This document shows positions 48,533-61,177 of a DNA stretch of 64,000 nucleotides, one piece after another. The stretch comes from Anseranas semipalmata (taxonomy: Eukaryota > Chordata > Aves > Anseriformes > Anseranatidae). Position 1 is the first letter of the stretch. Every line of letters begins with the position of its first letter. A model generated the notes under the pieces. The model had not been told where the DNA came from, did not search any database, and saw only the letters and a list, made by a program, of their open reading frames with translations. Made by a program: the position numbers and the translations under genes. The stretch lies in NCBI GenBank assembly GCA_013399115.1, contig VXAA01006435.1, positions 1,088,841-1,152,840 of the forward strand, read 5' to 3'.

Positions 48533-48680
48533 CTCCCAGAGCTTGCTGATGGACCAGAGCAGCTTCCAGACCTGTTTTTTTGCCTGTAACGAACCTCCAT
48601 TTACATTGATTTCAAGCAAGACCAAAGTTGCAGCACTCTGGCCCACTTGATGCTTTTTCCTTCCTAGTACCCACTCGTTG
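48533..48680 (-). CDS. Candidate 148-base exon, minus strand
   Basis: On the minus strand an acceptor CACATGTTATGTCAG precedes 48680, and a strong donor GGGAG|GTAAGC follows 48533. Between them one base plus 49 codons read NEWVLGRKKHQVGQSAATLV, then LLEINVNGG and KQVWKLLWSISKLWE. The frame is protein-like throughout, with low CpG and mixed codons. No family is recognised. The acceptor has a short pyrimidine tract, and a decayed transposon frame is an alternative. Confidence 0.3.
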
Positions 48681-50044
48681 CTGACATAACATGTGATGAG
48701 ACCATGTCTCGAGTATACAAAAGACAGTGTGAACAAACCTCAGGGGCAACACAGCTCTTTGGAATAGATTCATTGTAGGTGTAAAGCTGATAGAAGGGAC
48801 CATTATGCTCTCTCTTAAGAAGCTGTTATATCTTATCTATCAATGCAAGTGTCTTCAATGAGATCTGGGGGAGCAGAGACCAGTCTCCTGAGTGGTACAC
48901 AGTATATCTTATTGCTTGGGACACCAGCAGATGAACAGATAAAGCAATACTTGCTGAATTCAGTCAGTAAGAAACGGGAAACGGTTGGACTGGAGATGTG
49001 GAGCATTGGCCTGGACTGGGGTTTGGTAGAGGTTTGAAGGCTGGACTGTGCTTCATGCTGGTCCTCCTCCATCCTACTTGGTGGCACACTGCAGGCAGAC
49101 AGCAGCACTTCTGCCTGAGTTGAGGTATGCCGGAGGCAGCCCTGCCATGTTGGAGCCCTGTCAGGGTGCAAAGACCCCTGCGCACCCCGTCCCATTCCTG
49201 CCTGGTGCGTCCCACCAAAATGGGAAGCCGCGGATGTAGGTCTCCTTACCATTTTCCATTGCTGGATCTCTTTTGCTATTTCCTTTTCTTAGCTTCCTTT
49301 CAGAAAACTATCCAGAGACATGAATTTTTTTGTGATGGACTGTGAAGGACTTGAGATTGAAAGCTGTGAAACGCACATCAGCCACTCCATAAATGTCAGA
49401 GATGCTGAGCAGAAGCACGACTACTTGAGTTTAGCCAGTTCTGTATATCAAGTGATCCCTGCAGATTTATTAGATGTTTCAAAATGGATTTGAAATAACT
49501 GGATTTAGTGTTTCTGGCGATTCCTTGAACCGTCTTGTTTTTCAGCCAACTTGCATAAATGTGCCAGTCATGGGCTGCGGTGTATCAGCCAACTTAGCAA
49601 ATGGTTTTATTTATAGCTGAAAGAGTGAAGCCAAGGAGTATAAATCCTAAAAAAAAAAATATAAACTGTATCGTGGAAATAATAAACTTCAAATTCATGG
49701 AATTTCTAATGTTCCACTGATGGCTAAAAAATCTGTTTAACGGCCGCTGAGTGATATTTGGCTGCAAAGCAGAAACCCCAAAGTTGTCTTAACTCAACAG
49801 TGATATTTTTTAGTGTTTCTTTATATGCTGGCGCTGAGTCTCTTTGCTAAATGATGGAAAGTTGACCTTCTCTGCTGCGTTTCTGCAGCAACCAGATAAG
49901 ATTTCAGATCACAGCTTCGCTTTTTCTGTTGATGATCTATGGCTGTAGCTCGAGTCTTGCTGTTAGATGTCAGGCTGTTTATCTCGAGGATCGGTTGCGT
50001 GACCAGCTGACATCAGGGGTGTGAGAGATGTTCAGTGCTGAAAG

Positions 50045-50172
50045 CAAGTGCATGGGAAGGAGCTGATGGTCAGTGGATCCAGGAACTTGCTGTACTTCCA
50101 TGGCGCAGCTGACCAACTGAAGAAGGTCCAGACACATCTTCAGAGATACCAGTACATGTTGGACCCTGAGAG
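50045..50172 (+). CDS. Candidate exon with helical translation, + strand
   Basis: The open + frame reads ELMVSGSRNLLYFHGAADQL, then KKVQTHLQRYQYMLDPER, and ends at a strong GAG AG|GTAAGA donor. The amphipathic composition is coding-like. The upstream acceptor is unclear (the nearest AGs lack pyrimidine tracts) and the minus strand is also open for 102 codons. No family is recognised. Confidence 0.2.
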
Positions 50173-53100
50173 GTAAGAAGATCTGGACAGTTGAAGAGGC
50201 ATCCTCATCTCTCCTTTTCATTAATCTTGCTAATGCTAGTACATTTTTCAGCCGGTGACTGTTGCATTCTTTCCAGAGGTGACACATTAGGGTTTAGGGA
50301 CCTGATCACACATCGTTTCCTCCTGGGTCAGCGTCTGCTGGTGGTCAATTGCAGGGTCCCTCATGGCAGCTCTCGGCTGGGTGCCCCAGGTCCCCCACGA
50401 GAGCTCTGACCACTGCGCGCTCTCCCAGTGCGCCAGGGTCGTTCCTCTTGGTCGCTCAGCTGTGCTTGTGCTTTGTCAGCCCGGACCAGCCTGGCATTTC
50501 ATGCGTGCAGCTGCTACTTCCCAGTCAAGAGATGGTCTCTGAAGACCTAGTTCTGTTTTTTTTAATTTTTTTATTTATTTTAGGGCTGAGTTCCACTAAG
50601 CAAGTTTGCAGTTTCTCTGGGTTCTGGTGATTGACATTATGTTTGAACACCGCATTCAAAGCTAATACTTCTTGCAGATGCTGAGATAAGTATCTGTAAA
50701 TCTTTGCATTTACCATTATCCCCAATTTTCTTGTGCAGTGCCTGCTGTCACCGTATAAGGGTATTTATCCTGCACATAATCTGATTGGAAAATAAGGCTT
50801 TGAAACAGAAAGGAAAATACGCATTTCAGGTGGTGTTAGAAATGTCAGTTGTGGATGCTTAAACAGTGCTGATTGCCTCCAGGCTTTGGGGCATTTGGGT
50901 TTTCAGCCCCCTATTGTTAGATCTAAAGCTGCTTATTGGAGTCCGAACAGGTTAGAAAGACATCTTGTTCTTCAGATCTTCAGAAGTCTGCCTCTCCCCC
51001 ACCGCAGGGGATGGCCTTCTTACATCCAAGTGAGTTAAGTTTTAACCCTTGGCTTAGACAGCGCAGGGCCGAACAAAGAACCGCTGCTTTCAGATGGAGC
51101 AGAATAAAAAGCTATTATTTCATAATAATACTCTGTTCTTCCCCTCCAAGGATTTCCTAAGGACTTTACAAATATTAAGGCCTGGGCATTCACCCTGGTG
51201 ACTGAGAGCCAGAGAAGTGGCTGTGTGTGTGGGCATTTGAAGGGTAGAACATGGAGTGTAACCTCAGAGCTGGGGTGCTTTCAAGCCTCGAGGCCCCCTG
51301 TGCACTTCATACCTGCAAGAGGCCAAGGCATAGGAGAATGGGAGAATCTGGAGACAGGAGGTCCTCCTGCTTTGCGCTGCATTGTACCCACTTCTCAGCC
51401 TTGTTCCAGCTGCTTCATCCTTGCAGTCCTTGTCAAGCCTTACCTTGGGCTAGTAGCTGTGGGATGAAGGATGCTCTCCGCACAGTCCAGATGAACATCC
51501 CTCAAGCAGGGGAGGGGGAGAGCTTTTAGCATTCATTTAGACACCACTATGGGATGGTGGAAATCCAGCTGATGTTTCCTGGGCTGCTTATATCCAACCC
51601 GCTGCCTCTGCTGCTGTAGAACAGCTCTCACAGCGTGGGGTGGGTTTGAGGTGTCTTTGTATGGAGGCAGATGCTTGCAACCCCATGTTCCCTGCAGTGG
51701 GAGCAGAGATGGGGGAATAGGAGGTCTTCCCTAGTAACTGAGCAGGTTAGACCCCATCTCAAGTTAAAGATAGGAATTCCTCTTATCAATGAGTCCTTGC
51801 TCCTTTATCCATCCTTTCCCGCCTTGGTGTTCCTCAAGGGCACAAACAGGAGCTGTTTTAGGTTGTGGATTTTTCTTTTTCCCCCATCCTTTTACATTAT
51901 TCCTTAAAACCAGCACCTCCAGGGGTGTCGAGGACTCTGCTCGGCGCCTGGCATGTTCTGTTCAGCCCAGGGCTGGCTCTGGCTGGTGGCGAGCACCAGG
52001 AGCTGAGTGATGCTGAGGACCACGGTCATGGGTGCCACCGCAAACAGCGCGCTGCACTGCCCCTCTTTGTCCCCGTGCTGCCTCTCTGAAACCGTGGATG
52101 GATCAGATGCTGTTTTTCTCCTTCAAACGGTGACAGTGAGTCTCTTTCCCTTGCGGGGACAATTAATTTCTTTCCTTTGTGAGAAGTTTGGGTGGAATTG
52201 GCTGACCTTTCTTGGTAGAAGGATGGCCCATTTCTCTTGTGTCCCCGGGAGAAGCCGCAGCATGGACCGTTTATGGCTTTTCCTTTTAACAGAGTAATGT
52301 CGACTTTGTTTTCTACATTTAGTTTGCATCTAAGACCAGGACACGGCTCATGCTGTGTCCCTGATCCAGTGTTTAAAGCTTTGCTGTGACTTAAGTTTGG
52401 CCTGGGCCCTGCAGGGTTTAGCTTAATTTTTAAAGCTCTCAATGTGAATAATTCCTCACTGAATGCAGATCGCAAGAGGGGATATTGATTTAAAGCTTTA
52501 AAGCTGGTGGTTACGGATTAAAAAAAAAAAAAAAAAAGAGAAGGGAAGAAGGAGATTTTCTGTAGTCAGAGCCAGTTGCCTAAATGTTAGTCTCTTACAG
52601 ACAGGCTTTTCCTGAGCTAGATGTGGGAGCAGCAAGGGAGCCCAATGAATTTTGGCTTTAAATTGTTGGCTGCTGAGAATTAGCCCTGAGGAAGGCTCGG
52701 TGGCAATTCCCGGTGCCAGGGAGCTTTGCTGTGACTCATTGGCTCGGGCTTTGTGTGGGGAAGTCCATTGCTATGCAGGGTCTGCGGAAAAAGGGGGGAT
52801 ATGCTAGGTCGGGGTGCTGCTGCCGTATGGGGGCTTACAGGGGACGGGTGGGGGCAGGCAGTAGGGAAAGCAAGCTTTGGTAGAGAAGATGCTACAGAAG
52901 ACAAAGAGAATTAAAAGCAGGCAGTACGTCCAGCTAGCAGGCAGGGCTCTGAGGTCACTAATGCTAGTTATTTGGATTTCAAAGAGGATCCTATTAACCA
53001 CTGTCACGGAGAGCCATTAATCAGTGGGGTGGGAGGCGGGAACAGGCAGTGTCTGGGGAGCTCAGGCTGGCCGGAGAAATCAGTTTCCAATGTCCTTGAT

Positions 53101-53999
53101 GTCCTGCCGGGCTGGCCCGCTGCAAGGCTTCCTGCACAATGATGCATTTGTCTTGTACGAGACGCTTCCAGCCAGAGGCACCAGGCGGGATGGGGAGCGC
53201 TGAGCCCCTCTGCCTGCGCTCACGCAGGGGCACGAGGCGCTCGTGTCCGCACGGAGCCCTCCGCTTCGCTTTGCAAGCTCCCGTCTTGCTGCTGCTGGCC
53301 TGGGAGGTGTTCTTGACCTGCGCTTCCTAACGTGTGCAGAAAAGTATGTTACTTACCTTTGGCAAGTGCCCCGTTAAGCGTTCGTTGCTGCTGTTATCCC
53401 ACAAGCACTAAATGGGATTTGACAGAGGGTTTGGGGAAAAAACATTTCCAGGTGTGACTCTTTCTGATCCCTTGGCAATAATCTCTGGCCAGCCTTTTCG
53501 CTCCAATCAGGAGTTTTCACATGTGCCCAGGAACAATTTCCAAATGAGATTTAAGCACAGGGCCTAAAGTTACACTGAAATTTTGTAAGAGTGGGACGTG
53601 TACAGCAGCCTTGTTTTCTAAGCCTGGTACTAGAACTGCATTAAAAAGCTCTGAAGGAAGCCTCTGACTGTCTGGAAGAGCCAGTTGCTGTAGAAAGATG
53701 CCATAAATAATGCAGAAAGAGACTTGTGAGTTGTCAGAGTTGGGGTCAGAGAAGGGTTGCTTAGATAAAATTAAGATGTGGACATGATAGTGGAATCTGG
53801 AACAAAATTGGTTTGGCAGTTTTTCCCCAAGTAAAGTGGCTGAAACCTCTTTGCTTGCGATATTTAAATTTTTGCCAAAAACTGTTTATCTGGGATTTGA
53901 TCTAACACTTTCTGTTTATTTAAATACTGCAAATGCCATCAGGAGGAAGATATTTACCAACAATTGTTGTACCCAAACTCCAGAAACCCCAGAAATTTC

Positions 54000-56900
54000 T
54001 TTTTCTGTGTTTAGATTTAACGCCCTATTTTGACCTGTTTGGGCTACAGCAGGGACTGATAAGCAGAGCCTTACAGTGATAAAAATGGTCTTGTGTACAA
54101 ATAATGGCCATCACTGCGAGAAACTTGATTAGATCAGCAAGATCAAGTCTCCAGCTGGACCGAGAATGCTTAAAATCCCTAATTGTCTGGCTTTTTGTCT
54201 GCAGGATGAATTTATAAGAAAAAAGAGAACCCGAGTCTACTATTTCAACACCCCTGGAATTCATGAGTAGTGCTGGGTTTCAGAGACTCCCCTGTCTTGT
54301 TTTGGCTAAGTCCTTAAAAAGGAAAGCTGGAGATTAGCATGGGAGGCCTGGGGTCATCTTGCTGCAGAATATATGGTCTCAGACACACAAGACCTTTTTC
54401 TTCAGACGTCCCTTCTGGTTGTGATGTTTGAGCCTTTGCTTTGCTCCCTGGCTAAGAGCAGCGTTAATCATAGGACTGGAATTTGTGACTTAACTGAACA
54501 GGCGTTTTAATGCTTTTCCTGTAATCGATCAGCGGGCTGGAAGCCACTGTCTCAGTAGCGTTGTCACATTGACCTCTGCGATTCTGCTTGACGGATTCCC
54601 GTGCTCCTTGGTGCCTTCCATCCCAGGACTGCCTTCCCGCATGCCTTTCTGCCTCCTTTCTGAAGGGATGGTCTGAACTCGGTCCCCGCAAAGACAGAAA
54701 GGAGCTTTTTGTGCGCCCACCAAAGGGCTCCTCTGTCCGCAGCCGTGCGGAGCGAGCGGGGGCTGCGTGGAGGAGACCTTTCTTCCCAATCTGTACTGAC
54801 AGAACAAAAAAAGCCCTTGCATCAGAACTTGCTATTTATATTTCTAGCTCTGAGACTCCTCAGCTGCATTATTAATGAAGCGTTTACCAATTAAGATAGA
54901 TGAGTCTGCTCTTGAGGGTGTTTGTTAAGGTAAGGTACCTCATTAGCATATCTGATAGATACAGTGCCAGGTGCTGATTAAAACCTCGTGCCCTCCCTGG
55001 GGACAGAAGTCTGAGGAAGCAAGGTGGAGAAAGTTGTTGTGTTTCCTGGCTTTGGCTGGGCTGGAATCAGGAAAAGGAGCTCAGCATCCCTCCCCAGAGG
55101 CATGTCCCAGACCTCGTGAGCAGCTGAAACAGGCTCAGGGAGGGAATTAATCAGCTCGGATCAGAAATTCCAATAGTTGGAACGATGCAAGTGTGATTAA
55201 TGCCTCCTGAATGCCGAAGGTGGAAAGACGCTGGTTCTGCTCTTCTTGCAAAGCTAGCAGTCTGTCAGGCGGGGAATTCGTTGCTGACGTTGACCCTATG
55301 GATTTCGGAGGTCTGGAACTGATGCTTGCCTACATTATAGTGTTTTGGCAGCTCGCTAAATTAGGTTTGCAGGCAAAATGATGCTGCGAGGTGCAGTCAG
55401 CCCACATATGAAACCAATTTCCCTATGAAACGGCACTAAGGAGGGCAACCAGAAGTGAACGAGATCATCTTTAGGTCTCTCGTGACCTACAAGAGTTGGG
55501 AAGTGATTATTCGTTTTCCATATTTATTATCATATGGTGAAGGAACTATATTGTAGACTTTAATGGTCCACATCTGAAGAGCATCTTAAAATAGACTTAA
55601 GATCTCTGTGGTACATGCATATGTGTTTATAATTTTATGGATATAAAAATATATATTTACTGAATACATATACTTTGTTTCTCCATCTGCTAAATATAGG
55701 CACGTATGAAAGTTATATAGAAAATGTAATTTTCCCCTAAATTATCCTGCTGTCAATCTGTTTCAATTTCAACGTCTGCACAGGCGAGGAGTGAGTTGAA
55801 ATGGGTGCTGTCATGCTGCCGAGCGGGTGTCTGGAAGCAGTTTGCCTGGGGGTGAGATTACTGGAGGTGGGGCTGGTGGCACCATCTATTATTAAGATTT
55901 GCCCACCATTTCTCAAGATAAGACCCTGTTTTCAGTTTTGCTTGTAATTTTGTCAAGGTTTTAACCGTCTGTGCTCTCAATTTCCATGCTGGAGGTCTGC
56001 CTCAAACTGTTTTATTTTAGGGGAAAAAAAAGAGTGTAAAACGGTCTTGCCATTTTGGAGAGCAAGCCCAGAGAAAAATGTTGGTTTCGCCCTGCTGAAG
56101 AAGTCTGAGGAGCTTTTCTTGGAGCTTGCTGCGAAGCTTAGCGCAAGAGCAAAGGGGAGGAGGTGCCCATTTCGTGAGACGCCTTTGCCATCCCTCTGAA
56201 AATGTGGCCAAACCGATGAAAAGTTGGAATTTGCATGCGCTCAGCAGAGACTTGTTTGATTCCAGCAGCTGGTAATTACCAGCGTGCCATCACAATGGAC
56301 AAGGCTCCTTCCCACACAGCTCCCCGGGGAGGCAGGACTGGACGCCAGCCATCCCCAGCGAGCCATCGGCTCCCCCGTGCTAGCCTGGGGCTAGCTGCTG
56401 CACCAGAGCAGCGCCTGAAATAGCTGTGCTGGGGAGCAGGCGGAGCAGGGAGCTTGTCCCTAATCACAGCTGGCCATGGGGCTAGCAGGGAACACGGACA
56501 AAATGGAGATGACCAGGACAGAAAGGGGTTGGGACAGCGACCAGAAGAGGAAGAGGAGGAGAGAGCTTCCAGGGCAGGGGAAGAGCATGCGGTGGCATTG
56601 TGTAACACCAGCACACCAGGTCAGTTTGTCTCGCTCTGGTGTTTCCTAACTGTGTGCGACTTGAGTGACGGCCCTTTGCTGGGCCGTGGTTCTCCAGCGT
56701 GCGGTCCTTGCAAGGTAGGTCTGCAGAGGTGCTGGCACCGCGCTTGAGAGATCAGCAGAGGGTTTCTCTAAAGAGAGCACAAAATGTAGCTGTTGCTTAA
56801 ATCGGTTTTTACAACAACCGTAAGCACTTAGAAAAAGGATTGTTCTACTTTGAAACTCCAGCTCAAATAGTTACTTTAAAATAAATATACTTCTGTAGTG

Positions 56901-59900
56901 TCTGCAGCTGGGCCTGGCTGGAGAGCCAGGAGTCTGCCTTGTGAAAAGTGTCACGACGTTAGTTTGTTTTTCTTCATTTTTGGAGTGTTTTGTTGAGAAG
57001 GAAGGAGCCAGACAGTCAGCAGAGCAGTCCCTGGGTAGGATCTGGTACGGGAGAGCCCACGGTTCCTGTTTCTGCTCTGCCTGGCTTGGAGCAGGAATTT
57101 GGAGAGCCCTGAGAAACCAGTCACCGGCAACGCGTCTCCGGCAAGAGGCTGTTTAAGACGATGCCGTCTCGTAGCTGTTTATTCCTGTCTGCTCAGCCGG
57201 GACATGATCGCTGATGGATGCGAGGGCTCCTCGTTCGCTTCTTCAGCAGAGCGAAAGGGTCAGGCGAGCTCTCCCAAGCCTTGTGCTCACGGTCTTGCTG
57301 ATGTCCTACAACAGCAGCGTGGCAGGACGCGCTGCCTGTCTGCAGCAATTTGGGAGGACGGTCTTGCAGATGTGCCAGAGGTCCAGAAATGACCACGATC
57401 ACTGCAGCGGACAAAGGGAGGTTTCACGTTTGCTCCCAGACATGACAAGTAGGAAACTGCTTTTTGGAGTTGAACTGATGCTGCGTTCAGCTGCCAGGGC
57501 AGATGTGATTAGTTGACATTTATTGTAGCAAAAGGGTGTGCAAATGTAGCAATGGATCAGCTTTAAATGGCGTTAATGGGTTTTCCTTCCAGAACCATGG
57601 TTTCGTATCAAAGGAGCATCACGGTAAAAGGCTGCATCTGCGCTGCGTTGGCTGTCACCTCCTGCCACGCGTGCGCCGTGGTGGGTTTGGATGCCTGTGG
57701 GAGTGGAAGCGGGTGGGTCCTGTGTTTGGGACAAGTTTATTTCCTCAAGGATGTGATTTACTGAGAGGCAGCAGGAAGGAGAGTTTGTGGGGAAAAGCCT
57801 GTGCGGAATGGGACCGCACAGTGGCCTTCCAGTTCTCCCGTGGGGAGCTGGGTGGCTGGCGTGCTTGCTGATGTTTTCAAGAAGGATTCGTTGTAAGCGT
57901 TTGAGGAACATTTGCTCTAAATCCAGAACTGAATTCTTTATTCTGTTGTACAAAAATGCTACCAATGAAAATAGACAAGCTCTCTGGGTCAATTCCAGAT
58001 GCCCTTAGTGAGGCAGAAGTGTTTATTTTTTATGGGCCAATTTTTGTAGTCTACCAGAACGTCTTGTACTGTCTAATGCTGCATGGAGCAATAGCTCTGC
58101 AGAGTGTGTTTAATAAGAGCAATGTGCTCTAAGGGATATTCAAATCAGAGTTAGTTTCCTCGCATGTACGCACTCGATAGCGTTTGTTATAAAACATCTG
58201 GGTCCAAAATTGCATTAAAGAAATCAAACAGCCAAGTCAACCTGAAAGTCTCCCCCTGTGTTGTACCAGGGCTTTGCCGAGGGAATCGCCGCATGCAGCC
58301 CTCTCCTCCGCTGCAGGGACCCGAGCAGATGGCCTGGCCTTTTCTTTCCCTCCTCCTCAGGATCTGCAAGTCAGGAGTAAAATCAGCTTTGAGTTTTCTG
58401 TAGCACAAGGAGATGCAAGTCAAAAATGGGGCTCTCTGGATGTGGTTCCCTCGGCGTGAGCTCTTGCCATTGGAAATACTCCTGGTAGAGCTTTTCTATC
58501 AGCCACACGAGGTATAGAGCTGTTTTCCTTCAGAAGGACGCTTGTCTTCTTATCTCTGCCCATCCTGGGTTCTCCGTGCCTTTACTCTATGGGAAAGGAG
58601 AGTGATTCAACAAGCGATCACTGGAGGACTGCTCTGCTCTTTGGTACATTTTGTGGTACTGGCACCAAAGGCTGCGACAAGGTAGTTTGCTTCGTTTGTT
58701 TGACCTCAAATTGGGATGGATGGACTGACCAGAGAAAACATTTCTCCCATCCCACTGCTGATGCACTAGAAAGCAGTAGCCCGTCTCTGTGCTTGTACAT
58801 CCCAATAGTGTTCTCCCCATTAAGCAGGAGGAGGAGATAAATCGGGGTTCTGCTGGGGGAAGCAAGGGAGCTTGCTGCTGAAACAGGTCCCTGTACCAGC
58901 ACGGTGCAGCTCCAGACTCCACTGCTGTGCTCTAATTAATAGAACACAGGTGGTGTGATGGGCCGTATGCAGCACTGCTCCACATCAGCAGCTGGATCTG
59001 CAGCATGCAGTGCTGGAGATGAGTCTTGTTCTCCCAGCACAGCTCATGGGAAGGAGCCCCGTGACTTCCTTGAAGGTGCAGGGCCCTGTGTGACCGCCCT
59101 GCTCAGAAGACGAGCCCACTGCCCCATCTGATCCACTCACGTGGGCTGTCAGCGGCAGCAGAGGTGGTCCAGCAAACATCCCAGAAGACTTGGTGCCACT
59201 TCCAGAAGAGCTTCATGTTCACTGTAGCACAAGACTGGGCCATGCATCCCACACTTGACCTCGGGTTGTTTTTTCGTACGGCTCAGATGCTGTGTGCTGA
59301 AGCTAAATTCATCAGTGTGGACAGAAATGGTGCGGGCTGTGCTGAGTCTGTGCTTTACCTGGCAGCGCAGGCACAGCCGAGGGCTTTCTCCAGGAGCCGT
59401 GTGGCTGAATAACACTTGAAGGAGAAAACGTTTGTGCTGAGCCCTGGTGCTGGATCCCCTGTTCTGAACAAGCCTTGCAATTGTCTTTATTTTTTGTATG
59501 TCTGTCTGCAGCGTGAGAGTGATAATTAATGCAGAATTGCTCTCCTGGGTTCTGGCAAAGCCAATACTAATTTCCCAAAGTCAGCTCAGAAGTATTGAAA
59601 GCACAGTTTTAGGCAGAGCTATGGGTCGAATGTTTCTCCATTTGGCTCCTGCTACTTTGATTGTCAAAAATCACTTTAAGCTTTAAAGTCAGCATTAAAG
59701 TGATGGCATCAATCTAAAACAGCAAAGTCCTGGACATTGGATGATTACACATTCCAAAAAATCGCCTCAGTTTGACCTTGGAGGAAGGGGACGGCCAGCA
59801 TCAGATTTATATATTTTTAATGCAGCTTTTAATTTTTAACTTCTTTCAAATAGACTTTTTTTTTCCTTTATAGATCTTTCTTTCCATAGTGTTTTGCAAA

Positions 59901-60800
59901 GGCACTGGTCATTTCCTGACGAGCCAAACAATTTCAGCCGGCTTCTTAAAAGACCTGTGCGAGGCCCAGAAGGGGCATTGTCGCAGCTTTGTACTCGGGG
60001 AAACTGAAGCCCAAGGAGGGTGAGAGCTTAGTTTCGGAGGTACCACGCAGTCGGATTTCTCATTAAAAGCAATGGAAACTGCAGTTGTTTTTGGTGCCAT
60101 GGAGAATCCAGTTCCTGCGAGCTGGGCGTGAGAGCGCAGGCGCTCAGAGAGCTGCTTTCCCATCTGACCCAAGTACCATTTGCCAGGAAAATGCTCGTCT
60201 TGGAGAAGCGGTGGTGGGGGTTTGGTGGCACTGGATGTCGAGGACCATGTCCACAGCGGGTGGAGGCTGGTTAGGTCGCTCCACGCGGCAGAGGTGGATG
60301 GTGCGAGCGGGAGGCTCTGTCCCTGAGCATCCTGCGCGGCGGTGGGGATGGGGAGGTGGGTTTTTTTGGTGGGGGTCCGGGCGGCTTGACAGAGCTCAGA
60401 CCACACAATGGCTGGTGGTTTCACATGTGTCTCTGGAGCAGAGGGTGTGCGATGAGATATATAAGGTTCGCATGCCTGTGCTCTGGCTTGATGTGGTCTC
60501 GCTGAGTGAATCAAAGCTTTTGCTTTGAAGCCCGTGGAGGGGGAAGGGAAAGCCTTTGTTCTGATGTTTGGAGAGTGCTGGAAATCCTTGAGCCCAGAAG
60601 ACTACACCCTTCATTACCCTCTGGGTTATTGGCCCCAGATTGGAAGTATGGCTCTGTCATGTGAAGTATGTGATTATTTATACAGTTAATGTTTAACAGA
60701 GTCAGAGTATTAGAATTAAACAGGGGACGAGCTTCCAACTTTGCATGGTTAAGGGCTAATAAAACTTCTCTGATCCAGTGTTGTCCTTTCACCAGAGGGG
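54000..60800. other. Stretch without recognised genes
   Basis: AT-rich block 55480-55760 and mixed-composition sequence elsewhere. Open frames on both strands (for example 57536-57871 and 59909-60514) have no recognisable domain. A possible old MIR-like SINE trace occurs near 59974-60054. No RNA genes are seen. Confidence 0.35.
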
Positions 60801-60814
60801 ATTTTTTTCATTAG

Positions 60815-60952
60815 CTTTTGAGTGTTAAAAAGAGATCTCCTGTATTCGAGGCAGATGGATCTATTGGCATCAGACAAAGTGAACGTGCAAAAGTGTTACT
60901 GGCTGGCTTCAATATCCAGTCAGCACAGATGCGGGCTGCTGAAAACTTAAAG
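60815..60952 (+). CDS. Candidate internal exon of an unrecognised + strand gene
   Basis: The acceptor ATTTTTTTCATTAG (ends 60814) and the donor TTAAAG|GTGAGT (60952/60953) bound exactly 46 codons in phase 0 on both sides. The frame reads KKRSPVFEADGSIGIRQSER, then AKVLLAGFNI and AQMRAAENLK. The other two + frames contain stops. The next good acceptor downstream (ends 61060) opens a frame in the same phase that reaches a natural stop. I do not recognise the protein, and no domain can be assigned. Confidence 0.35.
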
Positions 60953-61060
60953 GTGAGTTTAATTGATGTCTGAAGTGGAAGTAATGGGTTAGGCAGCCTC
61001 TGCCTTTCAAGATCATGTAAAGCCCACAGTGTTTTTGATTTTAATTTCTTTTTACTTTAG

Positions 61061-61177
61061 TTTACTCATGGGTCTGATGATGTCACCTCCAACACACTTC
61101 ATACCAATTGCCTAAATCCAGTAAAATCTCTTGGTGGTCCAGAGCTCTCAAAGTTGAATGTCTTACTGGTTATGTGA
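61061..61177 (+). CDS. Candidate terminal exon following 60815-60952
   Basis: A very strong acceptor (a long T/C tract ending TTTACTTTAG at 61060) opens a phase-0 frame of 38 codons: FTHGSDDVTSNTLHTNCLNP, then VKSLGGPELSKLNVLLVM and TGA (61175-61177). It matches the phase of the preceding candidate exon. An AATAAA at 62260-62265 could end a 3' UTR of about 1.1 kb. The minus strand is also partly open, so the call remains tentative. Confidence 0.3.
   Translation, partial: FTHGSDDVTSNTLHTNCLNPVKSLGGPELSKLNVLLVM

Larger units (their letters stand above)
44400..54000. other. Long stretch without recognised genes
   Basis: Apart from the candidate exons listed at 48.5 and 50.1 kb, this is non-coding sequence with T and A homopolymers (including an 18-base A run at 52520-52537) and a possible ancient SINE relic near 51140-51200. 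A 22-base splice-bounded micro-interval lies at 51008-51029 (strong CCCCCACCGCAG acceptor and a GTGAGT donor). Confidence 0.35.

Noticed and set aside
59909..60514. 201-codon minus-strand frame
   Set aside because: It covers a possible old SINE trace, has no domain and no splice support, and is probably chance.
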